A stretch of 64,000 nucleotides of DNA from Eutreptiella sp. 'Long Island Sound 2002' (lineage: Eukaryota > Euglenozoa > Euglenophyceae > Eutreptiales > Eutreptiaceae), in NCBI GenBank assembly GCA_964036045.1, contig OZ038378.1:183298944-183362943 (forward strand), in the 5' to 3' direction. The translations under genes were made by a program, and so were the position numbers. Below the pieces are notes generated by a model, which searched no databases, had not been told where the DNA came from, and saw only the letters and a list, made by a program, of their open reading frames with translations. Shown piece by piece: positions 52,612 to 64,000 of this stretch. Each line of letters begins with the position of its first letter. Positions within the stretch are counted from its first letter, which is position 1.

Positions 52612-55600
52612 GGCAAATTCAGCTGGATCCAGGGGGATGCTGGGGTCCAGCATCGAAGTCAGTGTGGGACATGGATGCTACCACCAAACGGCGATGGCCC
52701 AGGGACGGGGGGAGGGTGGCTTAACGCTGCAGCAAGCGCATCCGGTGATCGGTGCATCAGCGCGCCATGCTCTGGGGGTTCCCGGTTTCTACGTTTTTGG
52801 TGTGGGGGCTGGGGCGGTGGGTGCACAATTTCTTGAAAATCCTGATGCTCCGGTGGTAGTTCTGTGTGAGAATGCTGGAAGAAGGCGCGTGGTACTATTG
52901 AGAGGCAACCACGTTGTTGGTTGTAGCCTCAGGTCTTTTGACAAACCTTGGGTGCTGCAAACTTCCAATGTTTTCCAATGTTCGGTCGGCCTGCATAATG
53001 AACACGCTACCGGGAACATACCTGACCCTGCCCAACCAATTCCAGAAGTCAAGCCTGTGAGCACAGAGGTGGGCAACCACTGGGAAACATCGGATGCGGC
53101 AGGCGGCCAGATGTCAATCCCAGACTGTCAGGTCCCACAGGCAACACCACATGTGCAGCACATTTGCTTCCCTCGGTGCAGCACCTCGACCCTGCCCCTC
53201 AGGGACGCGCCTGAAGGCGCGCAGGGTGGGGGTTTACCCTTCCCCCCTTCAGGTTGCAGCTGAGTTCCGTCCCACCTGCTTTCAAGTGTCCACACCTGCC
53301 CTCCAACCGTTTGTAACTGCCAGGACTTACCCAGCACCCGCTTCTCTGTCTGTCAGTGCTCTGGAATCATCCCTCCAGCCTCTCCACTCAAGCATCCCCC
53401 CCACCTTAAGGGGCAGAGGGACAGGCTCTACGGGAACCTACCGGTAAACCAAATCCTTCTTAATTGGTTTGTGCCCCAAAACACAGCCAATGACACATAT
53501 CTGTGCAGGGGGCCACCAACAGAAGCGTAAGCCAGGGGCCAACGGAGAAGGCCCAGGGGATCTCTGCAAGGGGGCACCGGGGCATGCTGAATGCGGGGAG
53601 GTTCGCTGCTTGCCATCACTGGCAGCCGGAACCAGCGGCCCCCAAGCCTCAGAAGGCCCAATGAGCTGCGTTAGGCAGGGGATCTAGGAGAAACCGCCGG
53701 GGTGAGGGGTGTAGCAATGACGGGGGGGGGGGTTCCCCCCTCTTGCCCCACACAGAAATACCAATCCCCCCGCCCCCCTCACACACGTGGTGCGACTCGT
53801 GTGCCAACATGCGGCTGATTCCGCCCTTAGCCTGCATCAGTAGATCCGGTCCGCCCTTGACAGAAGTCGCAGTGTCGTGCCCTCGTCCACGTTTCGTGGC
53901 CGCTGGCTGGGAACCCCAGCCCACCACGCAACCGACGTACATTCCCATCCGCACGTCTTGCCGAAAATACCACCACCACCAGTGTCGCCCCCCAGTTCGG
54001 CCACACAACAGCAACCACTTTTTTTCTCTACCACATCGGCCCCCAGGACTGCCCACCGTCCCTGTGGTGTGGACGCATTCTGGTTGAATAGCAGCCCCCC
54101 GTTGGCTGAAGGCTCCTGGGGGCTGGGGTGCGTCCGCTTGGGGTCCAGAGGGGGCTGGGTTGGACGAAGAAGGAGGGCTGGTCATCCCAAGGGGGGAGCC
54201 GCTGCTCCCTGGCCTCAGAACCTACACAATGCAAATTCCTGCTACTCAGTGTTCAGGTAAAGGTAGGGCCAGACTTACTCCTTACCCAAGCCCTAACCCT
54301 ATGCAAACATAACCCTGACCATAAGCAATTATGAGGGCATGTGTAAGTGTACTTCCATACAAGCCTGTCACTGACCCTAAGCCAAATCAAGATACTCTAT
54401 TTTGACCCAGCTGGTGGTGCAAGGGCCTTCACAATACGCGATGGGCCTGGGCTTTGCGAATAGGAGGGGGGGCGGGCATTTCAGTGCGTTTTCCAACCCC
54501 GCGTGATGTCACGGGTGTGTTGGTGCTAGCAGAAGCAGCGGCAGCAGCACATACATGAAAACACACAGGAAAAGGGAGATTGATTTGCAAAGGGTCAAGC
54601 TGACCTAAGGCGCCTTTTGCACACTTGTCCGCTGAAAGTAAAATCGCACCCAGGGTGATCTGAACGGTCAGGCACACAGCAATCCAGTAAACAGAGCAGG
54701 AGTCACATTGCTACTGCTACGAAAATCACACAGGGGCCCTTCTTCAACTTCCGCTCCAACAATCAATTCCATGGTTCCAAAAGTCATGGAAACCACACCT
54801 CCTGTGCTTTGAACAAGCTGCGGTCTGCGGAAGGGGGTGGGATTCCGTACGGGCAGGCACAACCGGCGTCCTGTGCTTTGTCTTTGTGTGACCTGTTGTT
54901 CATTGAGGTTGCTTTTTTGTCCATCGGGAGTTGGGAAAGGAAAAGCACCATTTTCCCCCTCAGAGTTGATTGTTTATCCCACTGCTCACCATTGGCCCAC
55001 AACTCTCCAATAGCGTCCGCTGGCGCGCACGGGGTGGGGCATGAGTTCACTGCCAAAAAAATGGTACTTACTCATCCCCCCGGCCTGTCCTCTCCACCCA
55101 GTGGCGTAACACCTCCCCAGCGCCCCCACCCAAGGGGGTACCTGAATTGAGGGGCTGAATGATACCTGCCAGTGCAAAACGCCGCTAAACAGCCTTTTCA
55201 TACCCAGGATTCCACCGTGTTGGGGGTTGTAATCGCTTCGCAGTTTAAGGTAAGGACGATCCACCTCACCGCATTTCGTAGTCTCTAATGGTTGATCCTT
55301 CTGGACTCAATCTGTGCGGGCTGACAGAAAGCTGGAGGACTGCAGACCGGAACACCCACAGGGGCCCCCAGCAGGGCAACATAGATACCCATACTGGGGA
55401 TGGACCCAGCAGCTGTGGGTCTGGCACAGGGGGTTCTGGTGTTCAGGCCATCTACGAATAAAACAACCTGAGTCCAGGGCAGCAGACAGCCCACAGAGCA
55501 GGAGGAACCAAAGCATGGGCCCATGTCCCTGCAAATGTGGCCTCTCCGTGTGTTCGGCTACGCGCTACTCGTGTGTGTACTGCGTATGTACGCAATACTC

Positions 55601-55718
55601 CACAGTGCATTGTGATATCGATCTCTGGGAAGGTCTGGCCAGGCAGGACAGCTGAACTCTTGGATGCGCTTAACCAAAAAGCGCGTCAGGGGAATGCAAC
55701 AAGAGGATCCACTCGACA
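52612..55718. other. Intergenic stretch, no supported gene
   Basis: Short GC-rich frames on both strands show no family motif. A poly-G tract lies near 53720 and a C-rich run near 53765. Confidence 0.4.
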
Positions 55719-56405
55719 ATGGCCCTGTGCATAGCACCAGCGCCAATAAGCAATGGGTTGGTCAGTGCCAATGTTGTGTGCTCGTTTTGTCATCGTAATT
55801 GGTTGAAAGGAGCAGTAGAGGTAGAGGGGTTTGATCATGTTAATATTTGTCTGTTGTGCTTGCTGAGTGTCAGAAAGCATGTGTGCATAACGCGGCCTGC
55901 TTCATCTTTCATGGGTTCTTGGGGGGGGCATCTTTGTGTGCGGTTGGCTGCACTCTTATCAAACAATGGGACACGCCGTGCAAAAGTGTTGTTCAACAAT
56001 CACTGGGTTTTGGATCCCACACAAGTGCTTCCTGCCTTGCGCATGTGTATCGATACGCCATTGCAGCTGTTTCAAGCTATTGTAGAGGTCGTGCGCTTGC
56101 CAAAACCTTGGCACCATTTGGCGAGTAAAGTTCGTTTGGCTTTGGCAACCAAGTTTCCCATTATCACAATAGAGTTGATGTGGCCTGCTGGAGCTGGAGC
56201 TGGAGCCGAATTTGTCGCGAAAAAACCAATGCGCACCCAACGATGGCTCATGCTGGCAACCTGTGCACCACTGAGTGAGACAAATCAAAATCCGCGTCAG
56301 AGATTGGCCATGCAGATTTGTCCTGATATATTCAAACTTTTTGAAAAAAGCAAGAGTTTGGACGTATTAATTTGTCACAATATATTCGAAAATTTCAAAA
56401 AATAA
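55719..56405 (+). CDS. Hypothetical protein, 228 aa, weak support
   Basis: An ATG-initiated frame of 228 codons in DNA of moderate GC, where such a length is less likely by chance than elsewhere in this window. It has two CxxC pairs (CSFC, CLLC), about 24 residues apart, that could bind a metal. A Leu-rich middle follows (LPALRMCIDTPLQLFQAIVE), and the tail is FKLFEKSKSLDVL. I recognise no family. A decayed element is possible. Confidence 0.3.
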   Translation: MALCIAPAPISNGLVSANVVCSFCHRNWLKGAVEVEGFDHVNICLLCLLSVRKHVCITRPASSFMGSWGGHLCVRLAALLSNNGTRRAKVLFNNHWVLDPTQVLPALRMCIDTPLQLFQAIVEVVRLPKPWHHLASKVRLALATKFPIITIELMWPAGAGAGAEFVAKKPMRTQRWLMLATCAPLSETNQNPRQRLAMQICPDIFKLFEKSKSLDVLICHNIFENFKK

Positions 56406-57408
56406 TAATAAAAAAAAAAGCAAAGGGCCCGAGCGACCCCCGGGCCATGGTGGCAACTTGGGTTGCCTCACACTCCCAAATAACATCAATGCATGCATAT
56501 GAAGCAGATTTGATAGATAATGGGGCGTCCACATAGGGCAAAGTGAGGATTTTTGAGGGGTTGTGGTGGTTTGTACCATGGTGCAAAGCCCCATACACAT
56601 TATCTCCTCCACATCATTCATGGGCTCTTCTTTAACTTTTGTAACTTTCGGCGGGGTTGGAGAATGACAATTTGAAGATGTCACTCAAATAATCAACATC
56701 AATAATCTTGCTTCTTTTTGGTGGCAATGTGATAGTTCACCTCAAAATTCAGCAATACAAATCTGAATTTGGTATTTCTGGTTAGCATTTCCCGCTGCGG
56801 CAATGTGCAGTTGCAAACAAGCTGTCCAGTGTGCAACTACTTCGTCTACGAGAAAGTTTCCTGCCTAAAAGGTACTTTGAAGTTCTTTCGCACCACAGTG
56901 AACTATGTGACTTGCCACAAGTGGTGATGCAACTGAGCCGCATCAGCCCCCCTGCTGTGAGCCCGAAGTAGTTCATCGGAAGGACTTCGCCATACATTTT
57001 TTTCCGCATCCAATTGCCAGACCTTTTATTGGGGTTGAGGAAGGAAAGGCTGTGGAAAACAACCCAATGTGAAATGATGTGTCTAACCACTGATGCCTGA
57101 TGCCTGCGGATGAACTTGTTGGTTTCGGTCAGTGTGTTTGCTTCATGGTACCGGAGATGCACACATTGCTCACACAGTTGTTATTGGCTCATGGCCCATT
57201 GCTCGTGTGTGCCCGTCACTGTGAATAAGCCCAATTGACAAGAAGTTCTCCAACACATGACAGTTTTCATTGCATAAAAAACGGATTTCAACCACATAGA
57301 TATCGTTGTGAATGAATATGAAGCGCAAATAGAAGGCATGAGGCGGGTGCACGCAGCGTGTGACTGAGGCTGCTCAGTCCCAAATGAACTGTTGGATAAG
57401 GAGGTGGC

Positions 57409-57729
57409 TTAAGATGGACTGATGACTGCTGATTTTCGCTCAATGAGTGTATGAAACTGCATAAGTGGCGGCATGCAACGGCCGGATGTAGCCCATGCAA
57501 AGGCGGTGAGCGTCTCCATATGAGGGAGTTCTCCCTCACTCTTCACACCGGCATAGGGCAGAGAAACATTGGCTGAAATGAGAGTGGTGATCGACAGAGC
57601 GTGACATGGAGTGTCAGTTCCTTTGTGCGCCACAAACATTGCCGTAGTGCTATTCATCAGGACAAGCAAGGACAAGCAGGGGAACACGCATTCGGAAGAT
57701 CGGAGGCTAACTGAGTGCGCTCTACTCAT
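57409..57729 (-). pseudogene. Possible remnant of a DDE-type (pogo/Tigger-like) transposase
   Basis: The minus-strand frame contains FVAHKGTD ..., then HMETLTAFAWATSGRCMPPL followed by MQFHTL. This resembles the DDE_1 pattern in which a TVL-A-A-x-G segment precedes PP and a hydrophobic strand. Shorter minus-strand frames on both sides (56782-57352 and 57954-58400) may be further pieces, one with a DGH triplet. No intact catalytic triad can be assembled across the stops, so this is low-confidence decay. Confidence 0.3.
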
Positions 57730-58750
57730 GTGCCTTGGAATATTGGGTGCAAAACGGGGATAAGGAATTCGCCTTCCGTTGGCATAAAGTCAATGTTGAC
57801 TATACTTTGAAGTCGGACGCCATCACGTCACCCAAGCAAGGGTTTTCTTTGTGGTCGCCCACATCTATCGCTGTTACCATCATCATATTATACTAATATT
57901 GCTATTAGCATCGCAAGTTCTTTGGTGCCACACATGATTTTTACCAAGCAGGTCTAATCAGGAGCCAGGGCTTTCTTGCGTCTGCGTGCTGCTCCCTTGT
58001 GCTGCAGATTCTTGTGCATCCCGGAGCTGCCACGCAAAAAGAAGACTTTGGCCACAATTCCGCATGAGGAGAGTGCTGCTTCAAAGCTGTGTTGGAAGGC
58101 GTATGCACAGACAAAGTTCCAGAATTCTTTCCAGACCGTGTTGTCGTTATTGGCGTTGATCTTAGGTACAAAAAGGAGAAGGGAAACAATGACGAAACTG
58201 AAGACGGAGCACCATCCGGCAGTACGGGGCCACCAAGGGAGCGTTCTTGTTTGTCCACACCCGCATGAGAGCGTGAGAGCGGGGCTGTGGCATTTTCGTT
58301 GTTTGGTGCATTCTTGATGCTTGGACTGAAAACCTGATTCGGGGCAGCACATAGGAAAATCCGATGGCCGTGAAGCTGCTACCTCTGTTGCAATGTACAC
58401 GGAGTGTCATGAAAAAACAATTGTTCACACAATTGTCTGAACCATCTGTGCCTTGGATGTTCTACTACAGTGCACGCAACAGCAACCCCCCCGTTTCGAG
58501 GACCGTTTCGGTGGATAGGGTCGTGTGGCCCAGTCTCCAACAAGCAGTACGCACTTCATCCAACACCATCCATGGCCTTACAGGCCCCTGACACTCTCTC
58601 TTGTGACGCTGTACTTGATTTGGCACAGCCTTCCCTCATGTCGCTCCGTTCATGCTGCAACAGCATCTTCAGGACAGCCCCCTCATGCCCCACCGCCACT
58701 TTGATTGTCTTTTTGGGGAAAATAATGATTTTACAAGGGGACATTTGACA

Positions 58751-58862
58751 TCAAATATCATGCCGTGGGGTATGCTACGCGAATGAACCCCCCCAAAAGG
58801 GGGCCTATACGATGCCTGCGCCTGCGATTGATCTAGCAACCTCTCTTCGGGGTGATTTTGAC
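58751..58862 (-). repeat. Dispersed repeat, inverted relative of 4868-4985
   Basis: TCATGCCGTGGGGTATGCTA, CGAATGA, a C tract, AGGGGG and CAACCTCTCTTCGGGGTGAT match the reverse complement of the interior of the inverted-repeat element near 4.9 kb. Confidence 0.7.
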
Positions 58863-60097
58863 GAAAAATGGTGTGCCAATATTGTTGCATCCACAACCTT
58901 CGGGAGCGGCTAAGAACCTTGCTAGGCTTGGGGAGGGGGGGCGCAGCGCCCCTTGCAAGCCAAGCCACCCAGGCCCTGTATTGTCTCTTTTGTAATTTCT
59001 CTATTGTATATTTCTTTTCTTTTCTTTTTTTTTAACAATGCATGAGATCGTGTTGTGGTAGACATTATTGTCGTTGGTTTTTCAGTCATATGGAGCACAA
59101 TTAGGGTGATCTGCTAGGTTGTATTGCTCTTCTTTTTCCAGTAAAGCAATTACACAAAATTGTCAACTGGTTTTGATTGGGTTCATGGAGTAAAAATGTC
59201 ACCTGGTAGCATCAGCAAATTGTAGCATTGCACAAGATAAGTCTGGTGTTTGTTTTGTTCACTAGCTTGTTGATAATTGCCTGCTGAGATGTCATTCACA
59301 TATACATTTTGCGCTGAAAAGAAAGTGGGCACAATGTTGAAGTTCTATATAAGCTTACAAATATGTCACCGGACCCAATGCCGTCACATGTTTGGAGAGC
59401 ATGACATTGGTACTTATGTCGTCGCCCGCCTTGTTGCACTATGTGCTTTCACCATGGAAAGAACACAATACGACTAATTCGCTACTTGTGCCAGGCTGGG
59501 AGGTGTTATGAGACTCTCATACATTGGCCACACGTTCATGTGTGCAATGAACACGGTATCCGAACACTTGGTGTTGGGACGTTTGTTTAAGGTTGTCATG
59601 TTTGCTAGGCACAGGGGAAATTGGGTTGCTTTTTGTGTGCCCAGGGTTTACCTCAGGTTTGTCAACAAACAACAACGAACAACAACAAACAATGACGAAC
59701 CTTGGAAAACTGCAAGAGACCAAAAATGATGAACAGGCTATGCAAGTGCAAGTGCAAGTACCTTACCCCTCCCCTTGTAATCTCCCCCCCCCCAATGGTT
59801 CCCCCCCACGGGGGGGATGGTCACGAAGTGACGGTTCCCCCCCTTGAGGGGGGGGGGGGGGATTGCACCACCAAACCATAACACTTCAAAAGTGCGGAAG
59901 GGAATATCAGCTACGGGGCTCAATTGGGAGGCATGTTGAGGTACAGCAAAAATGATTCCCGCCCGTTTCCCCCTTAAATGCCCTCGAAACCCTTCATCGC
60001 TCGCTTCGCTGCTCAAGAGACATGCTCCCTAGCACTCCTCCCGCACCCCTCCCCCATCACCCCCCCCCCCCCCCCCGCAACCCACGTGTTCCCGGCA

Positions 60098-61880
60098 GCT
60101 CAGTCCCAGTATTCAACCTTGATTAGAGTTAGGGTTAGGGTCACCGAGCTGGTGGAACGAGTCTTGGGTTTTTAACCCTCTTTAGTGTCTAGGGTGGACC
60201 TAACAGATTTGGCAAGCAAGCGGCAAGCAAGCACCAAGCAACAAGCAAGCAAGCACGCGCAAAATGGGGGAAAATTACAGCTCCCTCGTGGTGCTTCAGA
60301 TTCGGCCAAAACTTTGGTGGATGCTACCCATGGGTGTGAGGGACAACCACACAAAGTATGAGCCAGAAACTCAACGGTGGCGGCCGGGAACAGGTGTCGC
60401 AAGTGGCGGACCTCCATTTCAAAATCTGCAATTTAGGCCCAAAATCCGCCTTTTTTTTTGCCCAAAACCGCCCTAGAGCCTGATGAAAACGGCCAAATGA
60501 AGGGAAACAATGGCTACTCTACACATGCAACTAGACTTCCCCGAGCTGGAGGGCCCTCTAGGGCCCTCTAACTCCACAATATGTCCGCGAACCACCCCCA
60601 AAAGACCCCGAAAAGCCCCAGAATTCGTGTACATTGGCCGCCCACAACCGCAAACCAAAAATAGACCATATCTTGGGCTACGTGGCTCAAACGTGTTTTC
60701 AAGCGCACCTAATCCACCCGCAACCACCCACTTTTGGTGGTTTCCACCCCTCAAAATTGCCCTAACCGGCGCCTAGACCCCCGTACCTAGGCCCAATGGG
60801 CCGCAGCAAGCTGCAAGAGGTGGCCCAAAGAGGTGGGTGCCAAAATGGGTCAACAACGTCCACCGGGTGCAAAAAAAATCTTTTTTTTCCAAAAAAAAAT
60901 GATCTTGGACCACATGGAATGCCAAAACAAGTGTTTTTGGCGCGTTTTGAGCTCGCAGTGGCCTGTTTTGGCCACTCCGAAAGTCCCAAATTGCCTTGAA
61001 AATGGGCTGTTTTGGGACAAAAAATCAGTCAAAAATGGGTCAAAAAATGTGTTTTTCCAAAAATGATCCTAGACCATTTGGGGTGCCTAAACAAGTGAAA
61101 TGAACCCATTTTGAGCCCATTGCAAGCCATTTTGGCCACTCCACGGTCACAAAATGCCTTGAAAATGGGCTGTTTTGGGACAAAAAATCAGTCAAAAATG
61201 GGCCAAAAATGTGTTTTTCCAAAAATGATCCTAGACCATTTGGGGTGCCTAAACAAATGAAATGAGGCCTTTCTGAGCCCAGCAAGCCATTTTGGCCACT
61301 CCAAACTCACAAAATGCCTTGAAAATGGGCTGTTTTGCAACCAAAAATGGGTCAAAAATGTGTTTCTACAAAAATGCTCCTCGACGATTTGGGGTGCACA
61401 AAAAAGTGGAATGAGCCCTTTTTGAGCCCATTGCCAGCCATTTTGGCCACTCCAGAGTCCCAAAATGCCTTGAAAATGGGCTATTTTGGGACAAAAAATC
61501 AGTCAAAAATGGATCAAAAATATGTTTTTCCAAAGATACTTTTGGACTATTTGGGGTGCACAAACAAGTGGAATGAGCCCATTTTGAGCCCATGTGGAGC
61601 AACTTTGGCCCCTCTCAAAGTGAAAATTCCCGAAAGGGCCTTGAAAATGGGCCAATTTGGGACCACAAATGGCTCAAAAACGGGTCAAAACCATGGTTTT
61701 CCAAAATGATCTTGGTCCAGCTGTGGTTCCCACACGGATGAATACAGCTCATTTTGAGCCCCTTTTGAGATGTTCTCATCCACTTTCTAGTGTGTACCTC
61801 ATTTGTCGTTGAAATCTCCCAGAGGATGTTCCTTCCCCCACCAGCTCGGTCCCAATATTCAATCCTAGTTAGGGTTACAT
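60098..61880 (+). repeat. Direct repeats with telomere-like ends flanking a satellite segment
   Basis: CAGCTCAGTCCCAGTATTCA, then ACCTTGATTAGAGTTAGGG (60097 on), and CAGCTCGGTCCCAATATTCA, then ATCCTAGTTAGGGTTA (61845 on), are the same ~40-bp sequence. The first ends in GTTAGGGTTAGGGT, two to three telomere-like units. About 1.75 kb lies between them. Confidence 0.7.
60840..61770 (+). repeat. Satellite-like tandem array, about six units of 149-172 bp
   Basis: The unit contains GTTTTTCCAAAAATGATCCT, AGACCATTTGGGGTGC, AAACAAGTGAAATGA, TTTTGAGCCCATTGCAAGCC, ATTTTGGCCACTCC, AAAATGCCTTGAAAATGGGC and TGTTTTGGGACAAAAAATCA. Matching points are near 60883, 61051, 61213, 61362, 61524 and 61696. Frames are open on both strands because the unit lacks stops, not because it is coding. 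Confidence 0.85.
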
Positions 61881-62619
61881 AGAATATAAACATGTGGGGC
61901 AAGTCCGTGAAATCACCCCACCAACCAAGTGTGAAAAAAATTTCCAGTGCCACTAGCACCCCGATTCCAGCACCACTATCTCTCAAAACCTGGGGGGCGG
62001 CGGCGGGTCGCCAACAAGGACCGGCAAAGCCGCCCACCCCGCCCCCTACCCTGGGGCCATGTACTCGGAATGCCACATGGAAAATTGCATTGGAGATCCC
62101 TCCGCCTACCCTTCCGTGTTGTTTAGAGCCATCGGTGTGCTAGCGGTCTATGTTTGGTTGTAGAACATGGTAAAAGCAGGGTTATGCATGGATCTTGGAT
62201 TGATAGGATTCAAGAATGGCCCAGGATATCGAAATCTAGACAACCTTTATGGAATCTAGGAAACCCAAGAAATTTGGACTTAGCATCCGGTTAAGGACTC
62301 CTTTTAGAGTGTAACACGCCTTGGTCACGTTTAAATATTGAGCCAAATGTGGACCGAGAGAGAAAATCAGGACAAAAAAATACTGAACAACAACCATACG
62401 CTGAAAAATCTAGCCACGAACGAAAATCAGTGTGGGAAGCATTTGTTAAAGAAAAATCATGCACACAGGAGTGGGGGACCCCAGGCACAATGCGGCTGGC
62501 AGATTGGCAGTGTAGGGCTATCAAAGCACATTGAGATCTGTAACAGCTAGACACCCAAATGCCGCTTGCAGTGCTATATATAACAGGAGAAAATTCCCCA
62601 AGATTCTTCTCTCTATGCC

Positions 62620-63140
62620 CTACTAACGCCCCCCCCCCCCCCCCACATTTAGCCCCACCCCCCAAATTTAGCCCCCCCCCCCTATTTAGTCCCCCTTGGC
62701 CCTATTTAGCAATCTGCTGAAATCAGCCCCCTCTTGAGCCTCCCAAGCAAACAGGAATTGAAAAAATCGACGGTACACTTTTCAGAGCTGCAAGCGTCAC
62801 TTGAAGAAAGGAGTCCATCTCAATTGCTTTTTTGTGTTGGAAACACTAGCAGAGGTATGGGCCACAGCTGCAGAACAGGCTGCATTAGCTCCATCACCCC
62901 CTGTTACACAGACATCGTCAAAATGTTCCTCTGGATCAAACTTATAGTCAGGCAGAGAATCTGAATGTTCCATGCAGCCAACAGAATGGAAAACTGCACA
63001 AACGGGAAGATCACAGGTGACACGCACCCGCCTAAAATTAGTCCCCCCCCCAATTAGCCCCCCCCCCCCCCCCTCCCCAACCTCATTGAGCATTCTGCTG
63101 AAATTAGTCCCCTAGAGGACTAATTATGGGGGGGAGGGTA
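62620..63140 (+). repeat. Pair of C-tract/TTAG(C/T)CCCC blocks
   Basis: The 62627-62740 block (poly-C, ATTTAGCCCC repeats, AGCAATCTGCTGAAATCAGCC) is echoed at 63035-63115 (AATTAGTCCC, poly-C, GAGCATTCTGCTGAAATTAG). The 300 bases between them contain only a weak minus-strand frame. Confidence 0.6.
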
Positions 63141-63591
63141 TTGTGCCCAGGCAGCAGCAGCAACCTTGCTCCAAGACAAACTGCGCATAGTGCCATCCTA
63201 GAAGGCCCTCTACTTGTCCGGCAAATAGTTGTGCATAGCCTCCGAATGCAAAGGTTGAATGCTGCTGGCACAACCGCGTTCTACAATAGTAGCAACATCA
63301 GTGCTCTGCTTCATGCTGATGCTAGAGTACTGGTGTTCACAGCGTTGCACCCCCCCCCTTTCGGGTAAAAAAAATCCGCTGATTCGGGCTCAACGTTTCG
63401 GGCTGAAGTATGTTGGCATAAATCAGGGCAGGTGCTGCATTTCGGTTTCAAAAACTCGGTCCTAGGCCCCCAACACACGTTCCATTTGGTTGTGTTGTTA
63501 GAGTCATGTGGAATCACAATATTTCCGTCCATTTCTAAAAAAAAATTCTTCATCGGTCAGCTTGCATGCGGTCTTTGCACCATAAACAGCG

Positions 63592-63666
63592 GGGAAAGCA
63601 ATTGCTCCAGTGGTATATGCACTAGACTTCTGTTTAGAAAGTCCCGGATTCAAGCCTTGCTTCCCA
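63592..63666 (+). tRNA. tRNA-like sequence, probably a pseudogene or SINE head
   Basis: TTGCTCCAGTGG fits an A box and GGATTCAAGCC is a near B box at the right distance. The possible acceptor strands GAAAGCA and TGCTTCC pair at six of seven positions. The D and anticodon stems pair poorly, and no anticodon can be assigned safely. Confidence 0.3.
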
Positions 63667-64000
63667 CACACCGGAAATTTTTTCATTTTTGCTACAGATT
63701 TCAACCTGCCGGGACAAACGCACACACAAAATGCAAGGAAACATTGCTAGTCTTCCAACTTGTGATCTCCACGCTCTTCACACCACGTGTCATGAGGGCA
63801 AAGGCATGCAAATGCACACACAAATTCCACACAAACATGGGAACATGGGTGATGATTGTAACTACAGTGCCCAACTTGGAATGCGCATGTTGACATCACC
63901 GTTGACCATAGCAAGGTACCGCACACACAATGTACACAACAGAGACCCTGTTGGCTTTTCCGCATGTTGTTCCTGAAACCGGACCTGTTGAGTTGCGTCA

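Noticed and set aside
60840-61770. Overlapping frames on both strands in the satellite array
   Set aside because: The repeat unit lacks stops. The peptides are repeat translations with no independent evidence.
1-64000. CRISPR arrays, bacterial operons, plasmid or phage modules
   Set aside because: No regularly spaced identical repeats with unique spacers and no prokaryotic gene organisation. The tandem repeats are adjacent and eukaryotic in character.

Overview
This window is nuclear DNA from a eukaryote, most likely a free-living protist or alga with a repeat-rich genome. Genes are spread about one per 8-10 kb. Three of them are broken by GT-AG introns whose phases match exactly, and no bacterial-style operon is present. 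I cannot name the lineage from sequence alone.

Layout, left to right. (1) 1-1738: 3' part of a very GC-rich gene for a Pro/Gln-rich protein. (2) 1739-9430: no convincing host gene. It holds short tandem repeats, inverted-repeat elements with tRNA-like promoter boxes, and a retroelement RNase H fragment. (3) 9439-17310: a complete five-exon gene for a CHFR-type ubiquitin ligase (FHA, RING, Cys-rich, C-terminal PAR-binding zinc finger). Its introns contain degenerate copies of half the RING motif and long minisatellites. (4) 17311-21140: intergenic, with a duplicated block of about 450-540 bp. (5) 21141-24415: a two-exon TPR-protein gene. (6) about 25024-27102: a gene for a basic, disordered protein. 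(7) 27103-35150: almost entirely dispersed repeats, including short elements with C-tract inverted ends. (8) 35154-36707: an intronless F-box/leucine-rich-repeat gene with a four-repeat higher-order structure. (9) 36708-41212: repeats and a terminal-inverted-repeat element. (10) 41213-52611: a split gene for a type II membrane glycosyltransferase of the exostosin (GT47) type, resembling animal RXYLT1/TMEM5. (11) 52612-64000: mostly non-genic, with a possible decayed DDE-type transposase on the minus strand, a satellite array of about 0.93 kb flanked by telomere-like direct repeats, and a tRNA-like sequence.

The confident genes do not form one pathway. CHFR-like and F-box/LRR proteins are both ubiquitin-system components. 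The TPR protein is a generic scaffold, and the glycosyltransferase is a Golgi enzyme. The striking property of the window is structural. Dozens of long C or G homopolymer tracts mark the ends and interiors of dispersed repeats. Several small elements combine C-tract inverted ends with a TTGCGCAAGC-like core, and others carry convergent tRNA-like promoter boxes.

Exon coordinates come from reading frames, splice-site dinucleotides, phase matching and similarity to family motifs I know. No alignment or transcript data were available. The middle of the glycosyltransferase gene (42007-44538) is not resolved.
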